64,000 bases of DNA from Pseudomonadota bacterium (GCA_023423535.1 JAFAFL010000012.1:12566-76565); one strand, 5' to 3'. Counted from the stretch's first letter, positions 8,032 through 18,663 are shown. Numbers and translations: made by a program. The notes: a model not told the origin generated them from the letters alone.

Positions 8032-9474
8032 CTACGCGCGCCCCATGTTCTGGATCGCGGTCTTCGCCATCTCGTGGAACTTGTTCGACATGTTCGAGCG
8101 CAGCTCGAACATGCGCTTCCGCTTCTCCATCAGGCTCTGGAGTCGGTTCGTCAGCCGGTCGAGTTCGGTATCGAAGCCGCCGATCTTGCTCGGATCTGCT
8201 CCAGCCGCGATGGCATCAGCACGCGCCTTCCGCTGCTCCTCGACCTTCTTGCCGAGATCCATCATCTCGTCGTCGGTGTCCTCGAGGATCGCCTGGAGCA
8301 GGAACATGATCCGCTCCTCGACCGACAGGGTCTTGTCGTCGAGCACGCCCCACATCGGGGTGGGGTGCGGCGTTGTGGGCGTGTAGCCCGGCGCCGGCTG
8401 CGGCGGAGCCGACTCAGCGGGCTTGCCCGGCTTGTTCCCGGCCCCCTTCGTGACGTTCTGCCCGTCCATAGTGATGCCATGGCTCTGTTGGGGAGCGCCG
8501 CCACTCATCTGCTGCACCCCACCGAGCTCGCCGTACTTCACCTTCTGGTTCATCTCGAAGATCTCGGCTTTGACCTCCTGGCGACTCGCGTTGCTCGTGT
8601 CCCCGTTGTTCTGGAAGAGGCGCTTCTTGTAGTCGGGGTTGTCGAGAAGGAACTGCGCCGCGCGGCGAACCGCCTCGTTCCCGTGCTTCTGTGCGATCTG
8701 GGCGAGTTCGTGGTCATTCATCTCGCCGTTCATGTTGTGGACTGTGAACCAGTTCTTCTCGAGTTCCGGCCAGTTGTGCTCGAGCGTCTCGAGCGACCTC
8801 AGGTACTCGTGCTCGAGGCTCGTCGACGCGCTCGACGAAGAGGACAGTCCACTGCCTGCGTCTACCGGATCGCCCGGCCTGCCCGGCTGCGTCGTTCCCG
8901 CTGGTGCCGGCGCATGCGGCTCGGCGGGCGTCCCCTGCACCGGGGTCGCGTTCTTCGCTTGCTCGTTGTTCGAAGAGATCTTCTGCGGGATCGCCTTGTT
9001 GGCCCCGTCGAACAGCTTCCGCTTGGGCGGAAGCCCGTTGCTGGCGACCTTGAAGAAGCTGTCAACGACGGCGTGATAGTCGAAACGGAACGAGTCCGGG
9101 TCTGCGGTGATCACACCGTCGTCGAGCTTCCAGTCGAGATCGTAGCCAAGCCTCCCGTTCTCATCGACGCCGACCTTGAGCGACCCTTCGAAGACCTCGG
9201 TGACCGCTGGCATCCGCTGCATCGCCTCGGCCGTGTACTGAAGCGCTCCGTCCGCGAGGAGCGACGGGTCCTGCATCACGGCGCCCATCACGAGCTTGGC
9301 CCCGCCCGCGATCAGAGGGTCGAGGCCGATCGTGTTGCAGACGGTGTCGACGGCGGTGCCGTGCGGCGTGGTCACCGCTTTGTCAGCGACCCCGAGGCCA
9401 ACCGTCGCAACGTCGGTCAGGACGCCCAGGGTCGCGCCGAGATCGAAGGAGTAGCCCTTCTTGATTTCACTCAT
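8032..9474 (-). CDS. Putative secreted translocator/effector-like protein with EF-hand-like loops
   Basis: A 480-residue protein with no signal peptide. Residues 1-150 are mixed, with small-residue hydrophobic stretches (about 14-35 and 54-68). A Pro/Ser/Gly-rich linker spans 168-218. Residues about 230-310 carry two EF-hand-like loops ('NMNGEMNDHE' at 247-256 and 'NNGDTSNASRQE' at 289-300) separated by 'FLLDNPDYKKRLF', an arrangement like the calcium-loop/DNP repeats of NolX/HrpF type III translocon proteins. A second Gly/Pro-rich linker leads to a 95-residue helical, charged C-terminus. ATG 9474 has GGAG six bases upstream. A TPR chaperone gene follows 35 bp downstream. No N-terminal secretion signal can be proven from sequence, so the function is inference from context and motifs. 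Confidence 0.6.
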   Translation of the reverse strand: MSEIKKGYSFDLGATLGVLTDVATVGLGVADKAVTTPHGTAVDTVCNTIGLDPLIAGGAKLVMGAVMQDPSLLADGALQYTAEAMQRMPAVTEVFEGSLKVGVDENGRLGYDLDWKLDDGVITADPDSFRFDYHAVVDSFFKVASNGLPPKRKLFDGANKAIPQKISSNNEQAKNATPVQGTPAEPHAPAPAGTTQPGRPGDPVDAGSGLSSSSSASTSLEHEYLRSLETLEHNWPELEKNWFTVHNMNGEMNDHELAQIAQKHGNEAVRRAAQFLLDNPDYKKRLFQNNGDTSNASRQEVKAEIFEMNQKVKYGELGGVQQMSGGAPQQSHGITMDGQNVTKGAGNKPGKPAESAPPQPAPGYTPTTPHPTPMWGVLDDKTLSVEERIMFLLQAILEDTDDEMMDLGKKVEEQRKARADAIAAGADPSKIGGFDTELDRLTNRLQSLMEKRKRMFELRSNMSNKFHEMAKTAIQNMGRA

Positions 9475-9798
9475 CGCCAGCTCCGGTGAGGGGCTCCTTG
9501 ATGAAGCCCATGACGGAGACGGCGTTGTGCAGGCGAGGTGCCCAGGCTGGCTACGGCGATAGCCGCCGTAAAATCAGGCACTTGGCTGATTCGTTCGCCA
9601 GAGAAGGGTCCCGCGGATGGATGGAGCGTCCGCGAGGCGGGACGATTCGTAGACGGAGAGAGGGAGCGCCCGATGGGGACGCGAGCACGACGCTCTAGAG
9701 GATCATTTTCAGGCGTCTCGTGTCACTGTCACGGACTACGTTGCGACGGCATGGGTGGTGCATCGACAGACTCCAAACATTCACCACGGAGTCATCAC
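9475..9798. other. 324-bp divergent intergenic region of the type III-like island
   Basis: No convincing gene is present; short open frames here lack ribosome-binding sites. It holds the divergent control regions of the 480-residue gene (leftward) and the 159-residue gene (rightward). Two adjacent inverted repeats at 9552-9591 are listed separately. It looks richer in A and T than the flanking genes. Confidence 0.6.
9552..9591. promoter_or_regulatory. Two adjacent inverted repeats, candidate operators
   Basis: The first is TACGGCG (9552-9558) / CGCCGTA (9564-9570), perfect 7-bp arms and a 5-base spacer. The second is AATCAG (9572-9577) / CTGATT (9586-9591), perfect 6-bp arms and an 8-base spacer. 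Both lie between divergent starts of the type III-like genes, as expected for regulator binding sites. Confidence 0.4.
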
Positions 9799-10278
9799 AT
9801 GCAGATCCAGAACAGCAACAGCCCTCATGGAGCGGGCGTCGAAGGGACGAACACGGACCGTCTCAACTCCGCGAATGAAAGCTCCTCGGTGACGCCCCAG
9901 ACGCGTCAGTCCGCGGGCGGCTCGGAGTCGATGGTCGAGCGCTACAGCGCCGTGGAGTTGCTCCCGCAGGCGCTGGGCCCGAGCCTGCTCGGTGCGTTGT
10001 TCACAGTGGGCGGGCTCCTCTTCGAGAAGGGCGTGGACCGCGAAGCACTCTCAGCAGGCGTGATGGGCGGCCTCTCCTCGGAGAGCGGTCTCGACCCTGC
10101 GGTCATCCAGTTCGGTTTCAAGGCGCTCGCCATGCTCTTGGCTGAGCCCTCGCTGGAGGGCTTCATGAAGACGGGAGCGGCACTCGCCCAGGATCCGTCC
10201 TTCACCACGGTGCTCGCCAAGCTCGTCGAGGTGGGAATGGGGCTCGCGACAAAGGCGGCTGCGGCATCCGCGGGGTAG
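9799..10278 (+). CDS. Small hydrophobic protein, divergent partner of the 480-residue gene
   Basis: A 159-residue protein of unknown family. Residues 1-40 are polar (Ser/Asn/Thr/Gln-rich). Residues about 50-155 are helical and hydrophobic with many small residues ('SLLGALFTVGGLLFEKG', 'KALAMLLAEPSL', 'VGMGLATKAAAASAG'). ATG 9799 has GGAG seven bases upstream; an open frame reaching back to 9538 has no such signal and an unlikely composition. Its 'GAALAQDPS' segment echoes 'GAVMQDPS' in the N-terminal part of the 480-residue protein (residues 64-71), hinting at a shared helical module. A polar N-terminus with a GxxxG-type hydrophobic rest is what small type III translocators look like, but no family match is claimed. 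Confidence 0.65.
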   Translation: MQIQNSNSPHGAGVEGTNTDRLNSANESSSVTPQTRQSAGGSESMVERYSAVELLPQALGPSLLGALFTVGGLLFEKGVDREALSAGVMGGLSSESGLDPAVIQFGFKALAMLLAEPSLEGFMKTGAALAQDPSFTTVLAKLVEVGMGLATKAAAASAG

Positions 10279-10313
10279 TCATTCGCGAGAGGTGAGCCTA
10301 GGGTCCCTGCCCG

Positions 10314-10772
10314 ATGCGGACGATGGGGCTGGACGTGGGCACGAAGACGGTGGGGATCGCCGTCTCGGACGGGCTGGGGATCACCGCGCAGGGGATCACC
10401 ACCATCCGGCGGACGGGGATGAAGGCGGACCTCACGGAGCTGAAGCGGCTCTGCGAGGAACACGAGGTCACCCGCCTCGTCGTCGGCCTGCCGCTGAACA
10501 TGGACGGCTCGGAGGGCCCGCGCGCGGAGGCGTCGCGCAAGTTCGGCGAGGCCGCGGCCGCGCAGACCGGCCTCGAGGTCATCTACTGGGACGAGCGGCT
10601 CACCACGGTGGCCGCGCAGCGGGTGCTGCTCGAGGCGGACGTCTCACGAAAGAAGCGCCGCGAGGTCGTCGATCAGATCGCCGCGCAGCTCATCCTGCAG
10701 GGCTGGCTCGACGGCCAATCCAACGCCGCCGGAACCAACGCCGACTACGACCCGCGTGACTACGAAGACTGA
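10314..10772 (+). CDS. ruvX: Putative pre-16S rRNA nuclease / Holliday-junction resolvase-like YqgF
   Basis: A 152-residue RNase H-fold protein of the YqgF/RuvX family, close to the usual 140-150. Motif I 'LDVGTKTVGIAVSD' is at residues 6-19, with the catalytic Asp at 7. The conserved 'VVGLPLNMDGSEG' segment is near 61-73, 'WDERLTT' near 96-102 and the final Asp ('DQIAAQLILQGWL') near 123. In Escherichia coli the enzyme trims the 5' end of pre-16S rRNA and is essential. ATG 10314 is preceded by a TAGGGT hexamer 9 bases upstream and no clear Shine-Dalgarno. It is convergent with the glycosyltransferase gene, with a 3-bp gap. Confidence 0.93.
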   Translation: MRTMGLDVGTKTVGIAVSDGLGITAQGITTIRRTGMKADLTELKRLCEEHEVTRLVVGLPLNMDGSEGPRAEASRKFGEAAAAQTGLEVIYWDERLTTVAAQRVLLEADVSRKKRREVVDQIAAQLILQGWLDGQSNAAGTNADYDPRDYED

Positions 10773-10775
10773 GGG

Positions 10776-12380
10776 CTAGTTCGCCCGCGGCGAGCCGGGC
10801 TGGGCGGTGCCGGCGGTCCCGGTCCCCTGCGGCGGGCTCTCGCTGCGCACGCGACGGTAGAGGTGGTACGGCGCGTCGGCCGCGTCCACGAACTCGAACC
10901 ACAGCTCGCCCACCTGCACCCGGCCCTCGCGCTCGCCGAAGTCGCTGCGCTTCTCCAGCTCGCCGCCCTCGATCCGCAGCAGCCAGTCCGGACGGGTCTC
11001 CTCCATCCGGCGCTCGGTGTCGCCCCAGCGCACGCGGATGAGGCGCGCCTCCGGCAGGTTGCTGAAGAACGCGAGCTGGATGTCCTCGAAGCCCGGCGAC
11101 GCATCGAGCAGCAGCACGCCCTCCGCCGGGCCCACGGTCTCGCGCAGCGCGTCCGCCGCGGCCATCAGCGGTCGGGGGTTCTGCGTCACCGGGCTCACCG
11201 GGTTGAGGGACACCGCGGGACCGGGCTCGGCGCCCAGCGTGAACAGGCCCATCCACAGCGGCATCCCCACCGCCACCAGGGCCGTCGCACCGGCGAGTCC
11301 CTGTCGCAGCGGCAGCGACACCCGCGCGCTCACCGCACTGAACCCTGCGGAGACGAACGGGAGCAGGAGCACCAGCTGCCCGGCGGTGAACCGCCCGAGC
11401 GGCACGAAGTCGAGCAGCACGGCGCCGCGGAAGGTGAAGTACGCGGTGGGCAGGAGCGCCACCCACACGAGCCAGCGGTGCCGCTTCGACTCGCGGAAGG
11501 TCTTCACCATGCCCACCAGCCCGAACGCCGCCAGCAGCGGGCTGAGGGTGAACAGCGCCATCGCCGGCCAGAAGAGGAGGTTCTGCAGCCGGAAGCCGGC
11601 CCCGCCCATGCTGGCGATGCCCTCGGCCGCCCACTGCTGGTGGAACTGGTTGATGTAGGTGATCGGGTGGATCGGCGAGCCGGTGGCGAGCTCGTTGCCC
11701 TGCATCCAGATCATGGGGAACGGCAGACAGAACAGGCCAAACATCACCGCGCGGGTGAAGCCGCCGACCTTGTCGTTCTTGTCGCGCAGCAGCAGCAGCA
11801 CCGACAGCAAGGGAATGAGCAGCCAGGCGTCGTACCGGGTGGCGCAGGCGAGGTTGAGGAAGATGGCGGCGAGCGCGAGCGGCGCGAGCTTGCCCTCGTC
11901 CCAGCCGCGCGCGAACGCGGAGAGCACGCAGAGCACGAGGAACAGCGACAGCGACTCGCTCGCGGCGGTGGTGCTGAACTGGACGTGCATTCCCCACGCG
12001 GCGAAGGCGAGGCCCGCCACGAGGCCCGCCCGCCAACCGAAGAGCCTGCGCGTGAGCAGGTAGAGCGGCACGACCGACAGCACGCCGAACAGCAGGCTCA
12101 CCCAGCGGCCGGCATCCGCACGGTCGGGGAAGGCCCAGAGCGCGGCGCCCACCGCGTAGAGGTGCAGCGGGCCGAACTGGTAGGCGCCGTCCTCGAACGA
12201 GCCGATCCAGTGGGGTTCGGCGGCCCAGCGCTCGGCGAGCTCGGTGCGGACGACCGCGTCGCCGTGGAGGTTCTCGTTCACCGGGAACACCAGCGCGCGC
12301 GGCAGCAGCGTCACCAGCACCAGGAGGGCCAGCATCACCCACGTTCGCGGCTCGGGGCGTGCGGAAGGCTCGTGCGTCAT
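10776..12380 (-). CDS. GT-C family (ArnT/GT39-like) membrane glycosyltransferase
   Basis: A 534-residue polytopic protein. A signal-anchor helix (residues about 13-30) is followed by a periplasmic loop with 'NENLHGDAVVRTELAERW', the position of the catalytic acid in GT-C enzymes. About ten further hydrophobic helices span residues 78-390, and a soluble C-terminal domain of about 130 residues follows. Enzymes of this fold transfer sugars from lipid-linked donors to lipids or proteins outside the inner membrane. Donor and acceptor cannot be predicted, and no polysaccharide gene lies beside it. ATG 12380 has no strong ribosome site. It is convergent with ruvX and divergent from prkA. Confidence 0.8.
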   Translation of the reverse strand: MTHEPSARPEPRTWVMLALLVLVTLLPRALVFPVNENLHGDAVVRTELAERWAAEPHWIGSFEDGAYQFGPLHLYAVGAALWAFPDRADAGRWVSLLFGVLSVVPLYLLTRRLFGWRAGLVAGLAFAAWGMHVQFSTTAASESLSLFLVLCVLSAFARGWDEGKLAPLALAAIFLNLACATRYDAWLLIPLLSVLLLLRDKNDKVGGFTRAVMFGLFCLPFPMIWMQGNELATGSPIHPITYINQFHQQWAAEGIASMGGAGFRLQNLLFWPAMALFTLSPLLAAFGLVGMVKTFRESKRHRWLVWVALLPTAYFTFRGAVLLDFVPLGRFTAGQLVLLLPFVSAGFSAVSARVSLPLRQGLAGATALVAVGMPLWMGLFTLGAEPGPAVSLNPVSPVTQNPRPLMAAADALRETVGPAEGVLLLDASPGFEDIQLAFFSNLPEARLIRVRWGDTERRMEETRPDWLLRIEGGELEKRSDFGEREGRVQVGELWFEFVDAADAPYHLYRRVRSESPPQGTGTAGTAQPGSPRAN

Positions 12381-12678
12381 TTCCGAGCGCTGCTATCGCA
12401 CCCGGGCGCGGATTCCAAGTTACGTGCTCGGAGGTCCCACAGGTGCGGCCATGTGTGCGAGCGGCAGTGCGCCGCGATGTGCCCTGGCCGACGTCGGACG
12501 CGAAGTGTTTGGCCCACTGGATCACTCTCGCGGCCGATGTGTCGGGAAGTTCGCCCCGAGAGGCCTGCGGCGGGCGGACGCCGTCTCTATGATTGCCCGG
12601 ACGATCGAAATTCGTTCCGATCCCGAGGGTTACTCGAAGTGCGGCGTCCCCGCTCGGGACATCAGAAAAGGATCCGAG

Positions 12679-14751
<2,073 letters not shown>

Positions 14752-14753
14752 GC

Positions 14754-15866
14754 GTGAGCCTGAAGATCCACCAGGACCACAACCGCTTCCGGCAGATCGT
14801 CCGGGGGAAGATCAAGCAGAACCTCCGGAAGTACGTCCAGAAGGGCGAGATGATGGGCAAGAAGGGGAAGGAGACCATCTCCATTCCCCTCCCCTTCATC
14901 GACATTCCGCACTTCCGCTTTGGCCAGAAGCAGCAGGGCGGCGTGGGCCAGGGAGACGGCGAGGTTGGACAGTCGCTCGGGCCGGGGCAGCAGCAGCCGG
15001 GAGACGGCCAGGGACAAGCCGGCGAGGGCGAGGGCCAGCATGCGCTGGAGGTGGATGTCTCGCTGGAGGAACTGGCGGAGATCCTCGGCGAGGAATTGCA
15101 GCTGCCGAACATCGAGCAGCGCGGCAAGGAGCAGGTCGTCGCGCAGAAGCTCAAGTACACCGGCGTGAACACGACCGGCCCCGAGTCGCTGCGCCACTTC
15201 AAGCGCACCTACAAGCAGGCCCTGCGGCGGCAGATCGCCATGGGCACGTATGACCCGAAGCGGCCGATCATCATCCCCACCCGGGAAGACAGACGGTACA
15301 GGTCATACAAGGTGCAGAACCTGCCCGAGACGAACGCCGTCATCATCTACATGATGGACGTGTCCGGCTCGATGGGCGACGAGCAGAAGGAGATCGTCCG
15401 GATCGAGAGCTTCTGGCTCGATACGTGGCTGCGACACCAGTACAAGGGTTTGGAGACGCGCTACATCATCCACGACGCGGTGGCGCGCGAGGTGGACCGG
15501 GACACGTTCTTCCACACCCGCGAGTCCGGCGGGACGATGATCAGCTCCGCGTACAGACTCTGCCGGGACATCATCCAGGCGGACTATCCGGCGCAGTCGT
15601 GGAACATCTATCCGTTCCACTTCAGCGACGGCGACAACTGGAGCGCGGACGACACGCGGCTGTGTATCGATCTGCTGCGTGGCGAGATCCTCCCCGCGGT
15701 GAACCAGTTCGCCTACGGGCAGGTGGAGAGCCCGTACGGGTCCGGCCAGTTCATCAAGGATCTGCGCGAGACTATCGGCGAACAGGACAACGTGGCGCTG
15801 AGCGAGATCGCGGACAAGGAGGGCATCTACAACTCCATCAAGGACTTCCTCGGGAAGGGGCGGTAG
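14754..15866 (+). CDS. yeaH: YeaH/YhbH family (DUF444) protein
   Basis: A 370-residue DUF444 protein. The N-terminus 'HQDHNRFRQIVRGKIKQNL' and 'SIPLPFIDIPHFRFG' are family hallmarks. A Gly/Gln-rich insert spans residues 61-96. A von Willebrand A-like domain begins near 195, with the MIDAS motif DVSGSMGDE (D202, S204, S206). The start is GTG 14754, with AAGGAG (14743-14748) placed inside the end of prkA. In enteric bacteria YeaH works with the PrkA homologue YeaG under nitrogen starvation. Only 2 bp separate it from prkA, so it should be co-translated. The MIDAS motif suggests metal-dependent binding of a partner protein. Confidence 0.95.
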   Translation: MSLKIHQDHNRFRQIVRGKIKQNLRKYVQKGEMMGKKGKETISIPLPFIDIPHFRFGQKQQGGVGQGDGEVGQSLGPGQQQPGDGQGQAGEGEGQHALEVDVSLEELAEILGEELQLPNIEQRGKEQVVAQKLKYTGVNTTGPESLRHFKRTYKQALRRQIAMGTYDPKRPIIIPTREDRRYRSYKVQNLPETNAVIIYMMDVSGSMGDEQKEIVRIESFWLDTWLRHQYKGLETRYIIHDAVAREVDRDTFFHTRESGGTMISSAYRLCRDIIQADYPAQSWNIYPFHFSDGDNWSADDTRLCIDLLRGEILPAVNQFAYGQVESPYGSGQFIKDLRETIGEQDNVALSEIADKEGIYNSIKDFLGKGR

Positions 15867-15872
15867 CGCGCG

Positions 15873-17366
15873 ATGCCGAAGGGACTGACGCCACGCCTGC
15901 AGGCGATCAAGGACGAGGTCGAGGGTTACGCCCGCGAGTTCGGGCTCGACTGCTTCGAGACGATCTTCGAGGTCTTGACCTTCGACGAGCTGAACATGGT
16001 CGCTGCGTACGGCGGCTTCCCCACCCGCTATCCGCACTGGCGCTGGGGCATGGAGTACGAGCAGCTCTCCAAGGGCTACGAGTACGGGCTGTCGAAGATC
16101 TACGAGCTCGTGATCAACAACGATCCCTGCTACGCGTACCTGCAGGAGAGCAACTCGGACGTCGATCAGAAGCTGGTGATGGCGCACGTGTATGGCCATT
16201 GCGACTTCTTCAAGAACAACTTCTCGTTCCGCCACACCAACCGGCGGATGGTGGACGAGATGGCGAACCACGCCACGCGGGTGCGGCGGTGGATCGACAA
16301 GATCGGCGTGGAGAAGGTCGAGGACTTCATCGACCGGGCGCTGTCTTTGGAAAACCTCATCGACCAGCACGCGCCGCACATCAAGCGCAACCCGGACCCG
16401 AAGACGCAGGAGGCGCAGCTCAAGCAGAACGAGCGCGTGGAGGGCTTCAAGGTCAACCGCGAGTACATGCGCGGCTACGTGAACCCGCCGGAGTTTCTCG
16501 ACGCGCAACGCCAGAAGGTCGAGCGGGAGAAGGAGGCGCGCAAGCACTTCCCCGAGCGGCCGCAGCGAGACGTGCTGCTGTTCCTCCTCGAGAACGCGCC
16601 GCTCGAGCAGTGGGAGTTCGACATCCTCGCCATCCTGCGCGAGGAGGCCTACTACTTCGCGCCGCAAGGACAGACGAAGATCATGAACGAGGGCTGGGCC
16701 TCGTACTGGCACAGCACGATCATGACCACGCGGGCGCTGAAGGATGACGAGGTCATCGACTACGCGGACCGCCACGCGGGGACGATGGCGACGAAGCCGG
16801 GGCAGCTCAATCCGTACAAGCTCGGCATCGAGCTGTGGCGGGACATCGAGGACCGCTGGAACAAGGGCCGCTTCGGCAAGGAGTACGACGAGTGCGACGA
16901 TCTGCGGGCGCGCAGGTCGTGGGACAAGAAGCTCGGCGCGGGGCGGGAGAAGATCTTCGAGGTCCGCAAGCACTACAACGACGTGACGTTCATCGACACG
17001 TTCCTCACCGCGGAGTTCGCGCTGGAGCAGAAGCTCTTCGTGTTCGGCTTCAACGAGAAGCGGAACAGCTGGGAGATCCTCGACCGCGAGTTCCGGAAGG
17101 TGAAGAACAAGCTCCTGCAGCAGCTGACGAACTTCGGGCAGCCGATCATCGAGGTGGTGGACGGCAACTTCGAGAACCGCAGCGAGCTGCTGCTGGCGCA
17201 CCGGCACGACGGGATGGACCTCAAGCACGACGAGGCGCGGGAAACGCTGAGGAATCTTCAGGCGATGTGGCGTCGTCCGGTAAACATCATTACGAAGAGC
17301 GAGGGCCGGGGGCTGCTGCTCCGGTTCGACGGCGAGAATCACTCGGAGAAGAAGGTCGAGCTGTAG
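15873..17366 (+). CDS. spoVR: SpoVR family protein
   Basis: A 497-residue SpoVR-family protein, close to the usual 470-510. Conserved blocks seen are 'GLDCFETIFEVL', 'YPHWRWGMEYE', 'VMAHVYGHCDFFKNN', 'ILREEAYYFAPQGQTKI' and 'NEGWASYWHS'. In Bacillus subtilis SpoVR is needed for spore cortex, and it is commonly linked to prkA and yeaH/yhbH. Many Gram-negative bacteria carry the trio in starvation operons. ATG 15873 lies 6 bp after yeaH. The biochemical role is unknown. In a myxobacterium a link to starvation or sporulation is natural but is inference. Confidence 0.96.
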   Translation: MPKGLTPRLQAIKDEVEGYAREFGLDCFETIFEVLTFDELNMVAAYGGFPTRYPHWRWGMEYEQLSKGYEYGLSKIYELVINNDPCYAYLQESNSDVDQKLVMAHVYGHCDFFKNNFSFRHTNRRMVDEMANHATRVRRWIDKIGVEKVEDFIDRALSLENLIDQHAPHIKRNPDPKTQEAQLKQNERVEGFKVNREYMRGYVNPPEFLDAQRQKVEREKEARKHFPERPQRDVLLFLLENAPLEQWEFDILAILREEAYYFAPQGQTKIMNEGWASYWHSTIMTTRALKDDEVIDYADRHAGTMATKPGQLNPYKLGIELWRDIEDRWNKGRFGKEYDECDDLRARRSWDKKLGAGREKIFEVRKHYNDVTFIDTFLTAEFALEQKLFVFGFNEKRNSWEILDREFRKVKNKLLQQLTNFGQPIIEVVDGNFENRSELLLAHRHDGMDLKHDEARETLRNLQAMWRRPVNIITKSEGRGLLLRFDGENHSEKKVEL

Positions 17367-17414
17367 AGGTTGAAGTTCTCGAAGCGCGGCCTCGAGAGAG
17401 GTAAGGACGAAGAG

Positions 17415-18035
17415 ATGGCGCCCCGAATCGACAGCGCGGAGGTGGTCTCCTTCCGGCTGAAGGTCCCCCGGTTGGAGCTGGACCGCATGTGCCAGAGCGC
17501 GGTGGGCCAGGAGCTCGCGCTCGAGCTGGTGGAGGACGACGGCGGGCAGCTGCACTTCGGCCCCGCCCACGGCGACAGCTTCGCCCGCTTCCGCCCGACG
17601 GGCGCCGAGGCCCTGCTGACCGAGCTCTCTCTCCAGCGAGACGAGAACGGCGAGTTCCTCCTCCGCGTGCTCGGGCCGCTGATGGTGCGGTTCGCGGGGG
17701 ATCTCGTGCTCCGGCTGACCTGGAACGTCCCGGAGAGGAACCGCAACGCAGAGCTGACCGAAGTCCAGATCGCGCGCGGGATGACCGACTACCCCGGCAT
17801 CGGGCACGTGCCCACCACCGAGGAGGAGGCCCGCGCCGCGGCCGGCGCAGCAGCGGGCTCCGCGCAGGGGCAGGCCGAGGCCGGTGGCTCACCCCGCAAC
17901 GAGCTCCGGGCCGGTGGAGAAGAGCTCGGCGAGGCGATGCCCTCCGAAGAGGTGGAGGAGATCCAGCGCCTGCTCGACAAGGGCCGCGCGCAGTTCGAGG
18001 AGTACCTGCGGCTGAAGCGGCAGCGCGGGAGCTGA
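17415..18035 (+). CDS. Conserved-looking protein, fourth gene of the prkA operon
   Basis: A 206-residue soluble protein I do not recognise. Residues about 1-115 look like a compact beta-rich domain ('VSFRLKVPRLELDRMC', 'LALELVEDDGGQLHFGPA', 'VRFAGDLVLRLTW'). A short acidic linker with Ala/Gly-rich sequence follows (about 130-165), then a helical tail ('EEVEEIQRLLDKGRAQFEEYL'). ATG 17415 has AAGGA about 8 bases upstream; an upstream TTG at 17370 is possible. Spacing of 48 bp after spoVR suggests the same transcript. Its place in a starvation operon makes it a candidate partner of PrkA/YeaH/SpoVR, but no family is claimed. Confidence 0.75.
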   Translation: MAPRIDSAEVVSFRLKVPRLELDRMCQSAVGQELALELVEDDGGQLHFGPAHGDSFARFRPTGAEALLTELSLQRDENGEFLLRVLGPLMVRFAGDLVLRLTWNVPERNRNAELTEVQIARGMTDYPGIGHVPTTEEEARAAAGAAAGSAQGQAEAGGSPRNELRAGGEELGEAMPSEEVEEIQRLLDKGRAQFEEYLRLKRQRGS

Positions 18036-18064
18036 CGCCGGCGTAGCTCCCCAGGAGGCGACCC

Positions 18065-18295
18065 ATGCGTTGGCAGGATCGCATCACCATCGATCCAGCC
18101 GTGCTCGTCGGGAAGCCGGTCATTCGCGGCACGCGTCTCGCGGTCGAGTTCATCGTCGGACTGCTCGCGGACGGCTGGAGCGAGCCGGAGATCCTCCGCA
18201 ACTACCCGGGCATCTCATCCGAGGACATTCGCGCCTGCCTCGCCTACGCGGCAGCTCGCCTCCAGTCGGAACGCGTCTATCCGCTCCCCAGCTGA
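18065..18295 (+). CDS. DUF433-family antitoxin-like protein
   Basis: A 76-residue protein with the DUF433 pattern: 'RITIDPAVLVGKPVIRGTRLAVE' begins the domain, followed by 'LADGWSEPEILRNYPGISSEDIRACLAYAA'. This helix-turn-helix family is commonly found upstream of a DUF5615/PIN-like toxin gene. ATG 18065 has an excellent AGGAGG upstream. The next gene begins inside its stop codon (CTGA), giving the usual antitoxin-then-toxin order. Confidence 0.9.
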   Translation: MRWQDRITIDPAVLVGKPVIRGTRLAVEFIVGLLADGWSEPEILRNYPGISSEDIRACLAYAAARLQSERVYPLPS

Positions 18296-18663
18296 CGCGG
18301 CTGCTCGCGAACGAGAACGTGCCTGCTGATCTGGTCGACGCGCTCCGCGCAGGCGACCATGACGTCGAGTGGGTGCGCGAGTTCGCGCCGGGCATCGACG
18401 ACGCCACGGTGCTCGCGCGAGCGCGTGAGGAAGCGCGCGTCGTCTTCACGTTCGACAAGGACTTCGGAGAGCTCGCCTTTCGGGTCGGCTTGCCCGCGGA
18501 CTGCGGGGTCATCCTGGTCCGGATCTCCGGGCTGCGGCCCGCTGAGCTCGTCGCAAGAGTGGTCGCGGCAGTCGCTACGCTGCCTTCCGCCACAGGCGTG
18601 TTCGTGGTCGTCGAGTCGAATCGGGTGCGGGTGACGCCGCTGCCTGCGCGGACTCACCACTGA
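18292..18663 (+). CDS. DUF5615/PIN-like toxin-like protein, apparent CTG start
   Basis: About 123 residues with the DUF5615 PIN-like pattern: 'RLLANENVPADLVDALRAGDHDVEW' begins the domain (cut here), followed by 'VFTFDKDFGELAF' and 'GVILVRISGL'. The acidic residues D/E in 'NEN', 'TFDKDFGE' form the PIN-like site. No ATG, GTG or TTG precedes the domain in frame at a sensible distance, but CTG 18292 overlaps the antitoxin TGA (CTGA) exactly where ATGA is usual. So it either uses CTG, needs coupling, or has lost its start codon. The partner antitoxin is intact. Confidence 0.75.
   Translation: MTRLLANENVPADLVDALRAGDHDVEWVREFAPGIDDATVLARAREEARVVFTFDKDFGELAFRVGLPADCGVILVRISGLRPAELVARVVAAVATLPSATGVFVVVESNRVRVTPLPARTHH

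Noticed and set aside
9583..9598. Sigma-54 promoter in the type III-like intergenic region
   Set aside because: A TGGC...TTCGC pattern is present but GG-to-GC spacing is 11, not 10, and the -12 element is not TTGC.
9538..9798. N-terminal extension of the 159-residue gene
   Set aside because: The extension has no ribosome site and a poor composition; ATG 9799 has GGAG at the right distance.
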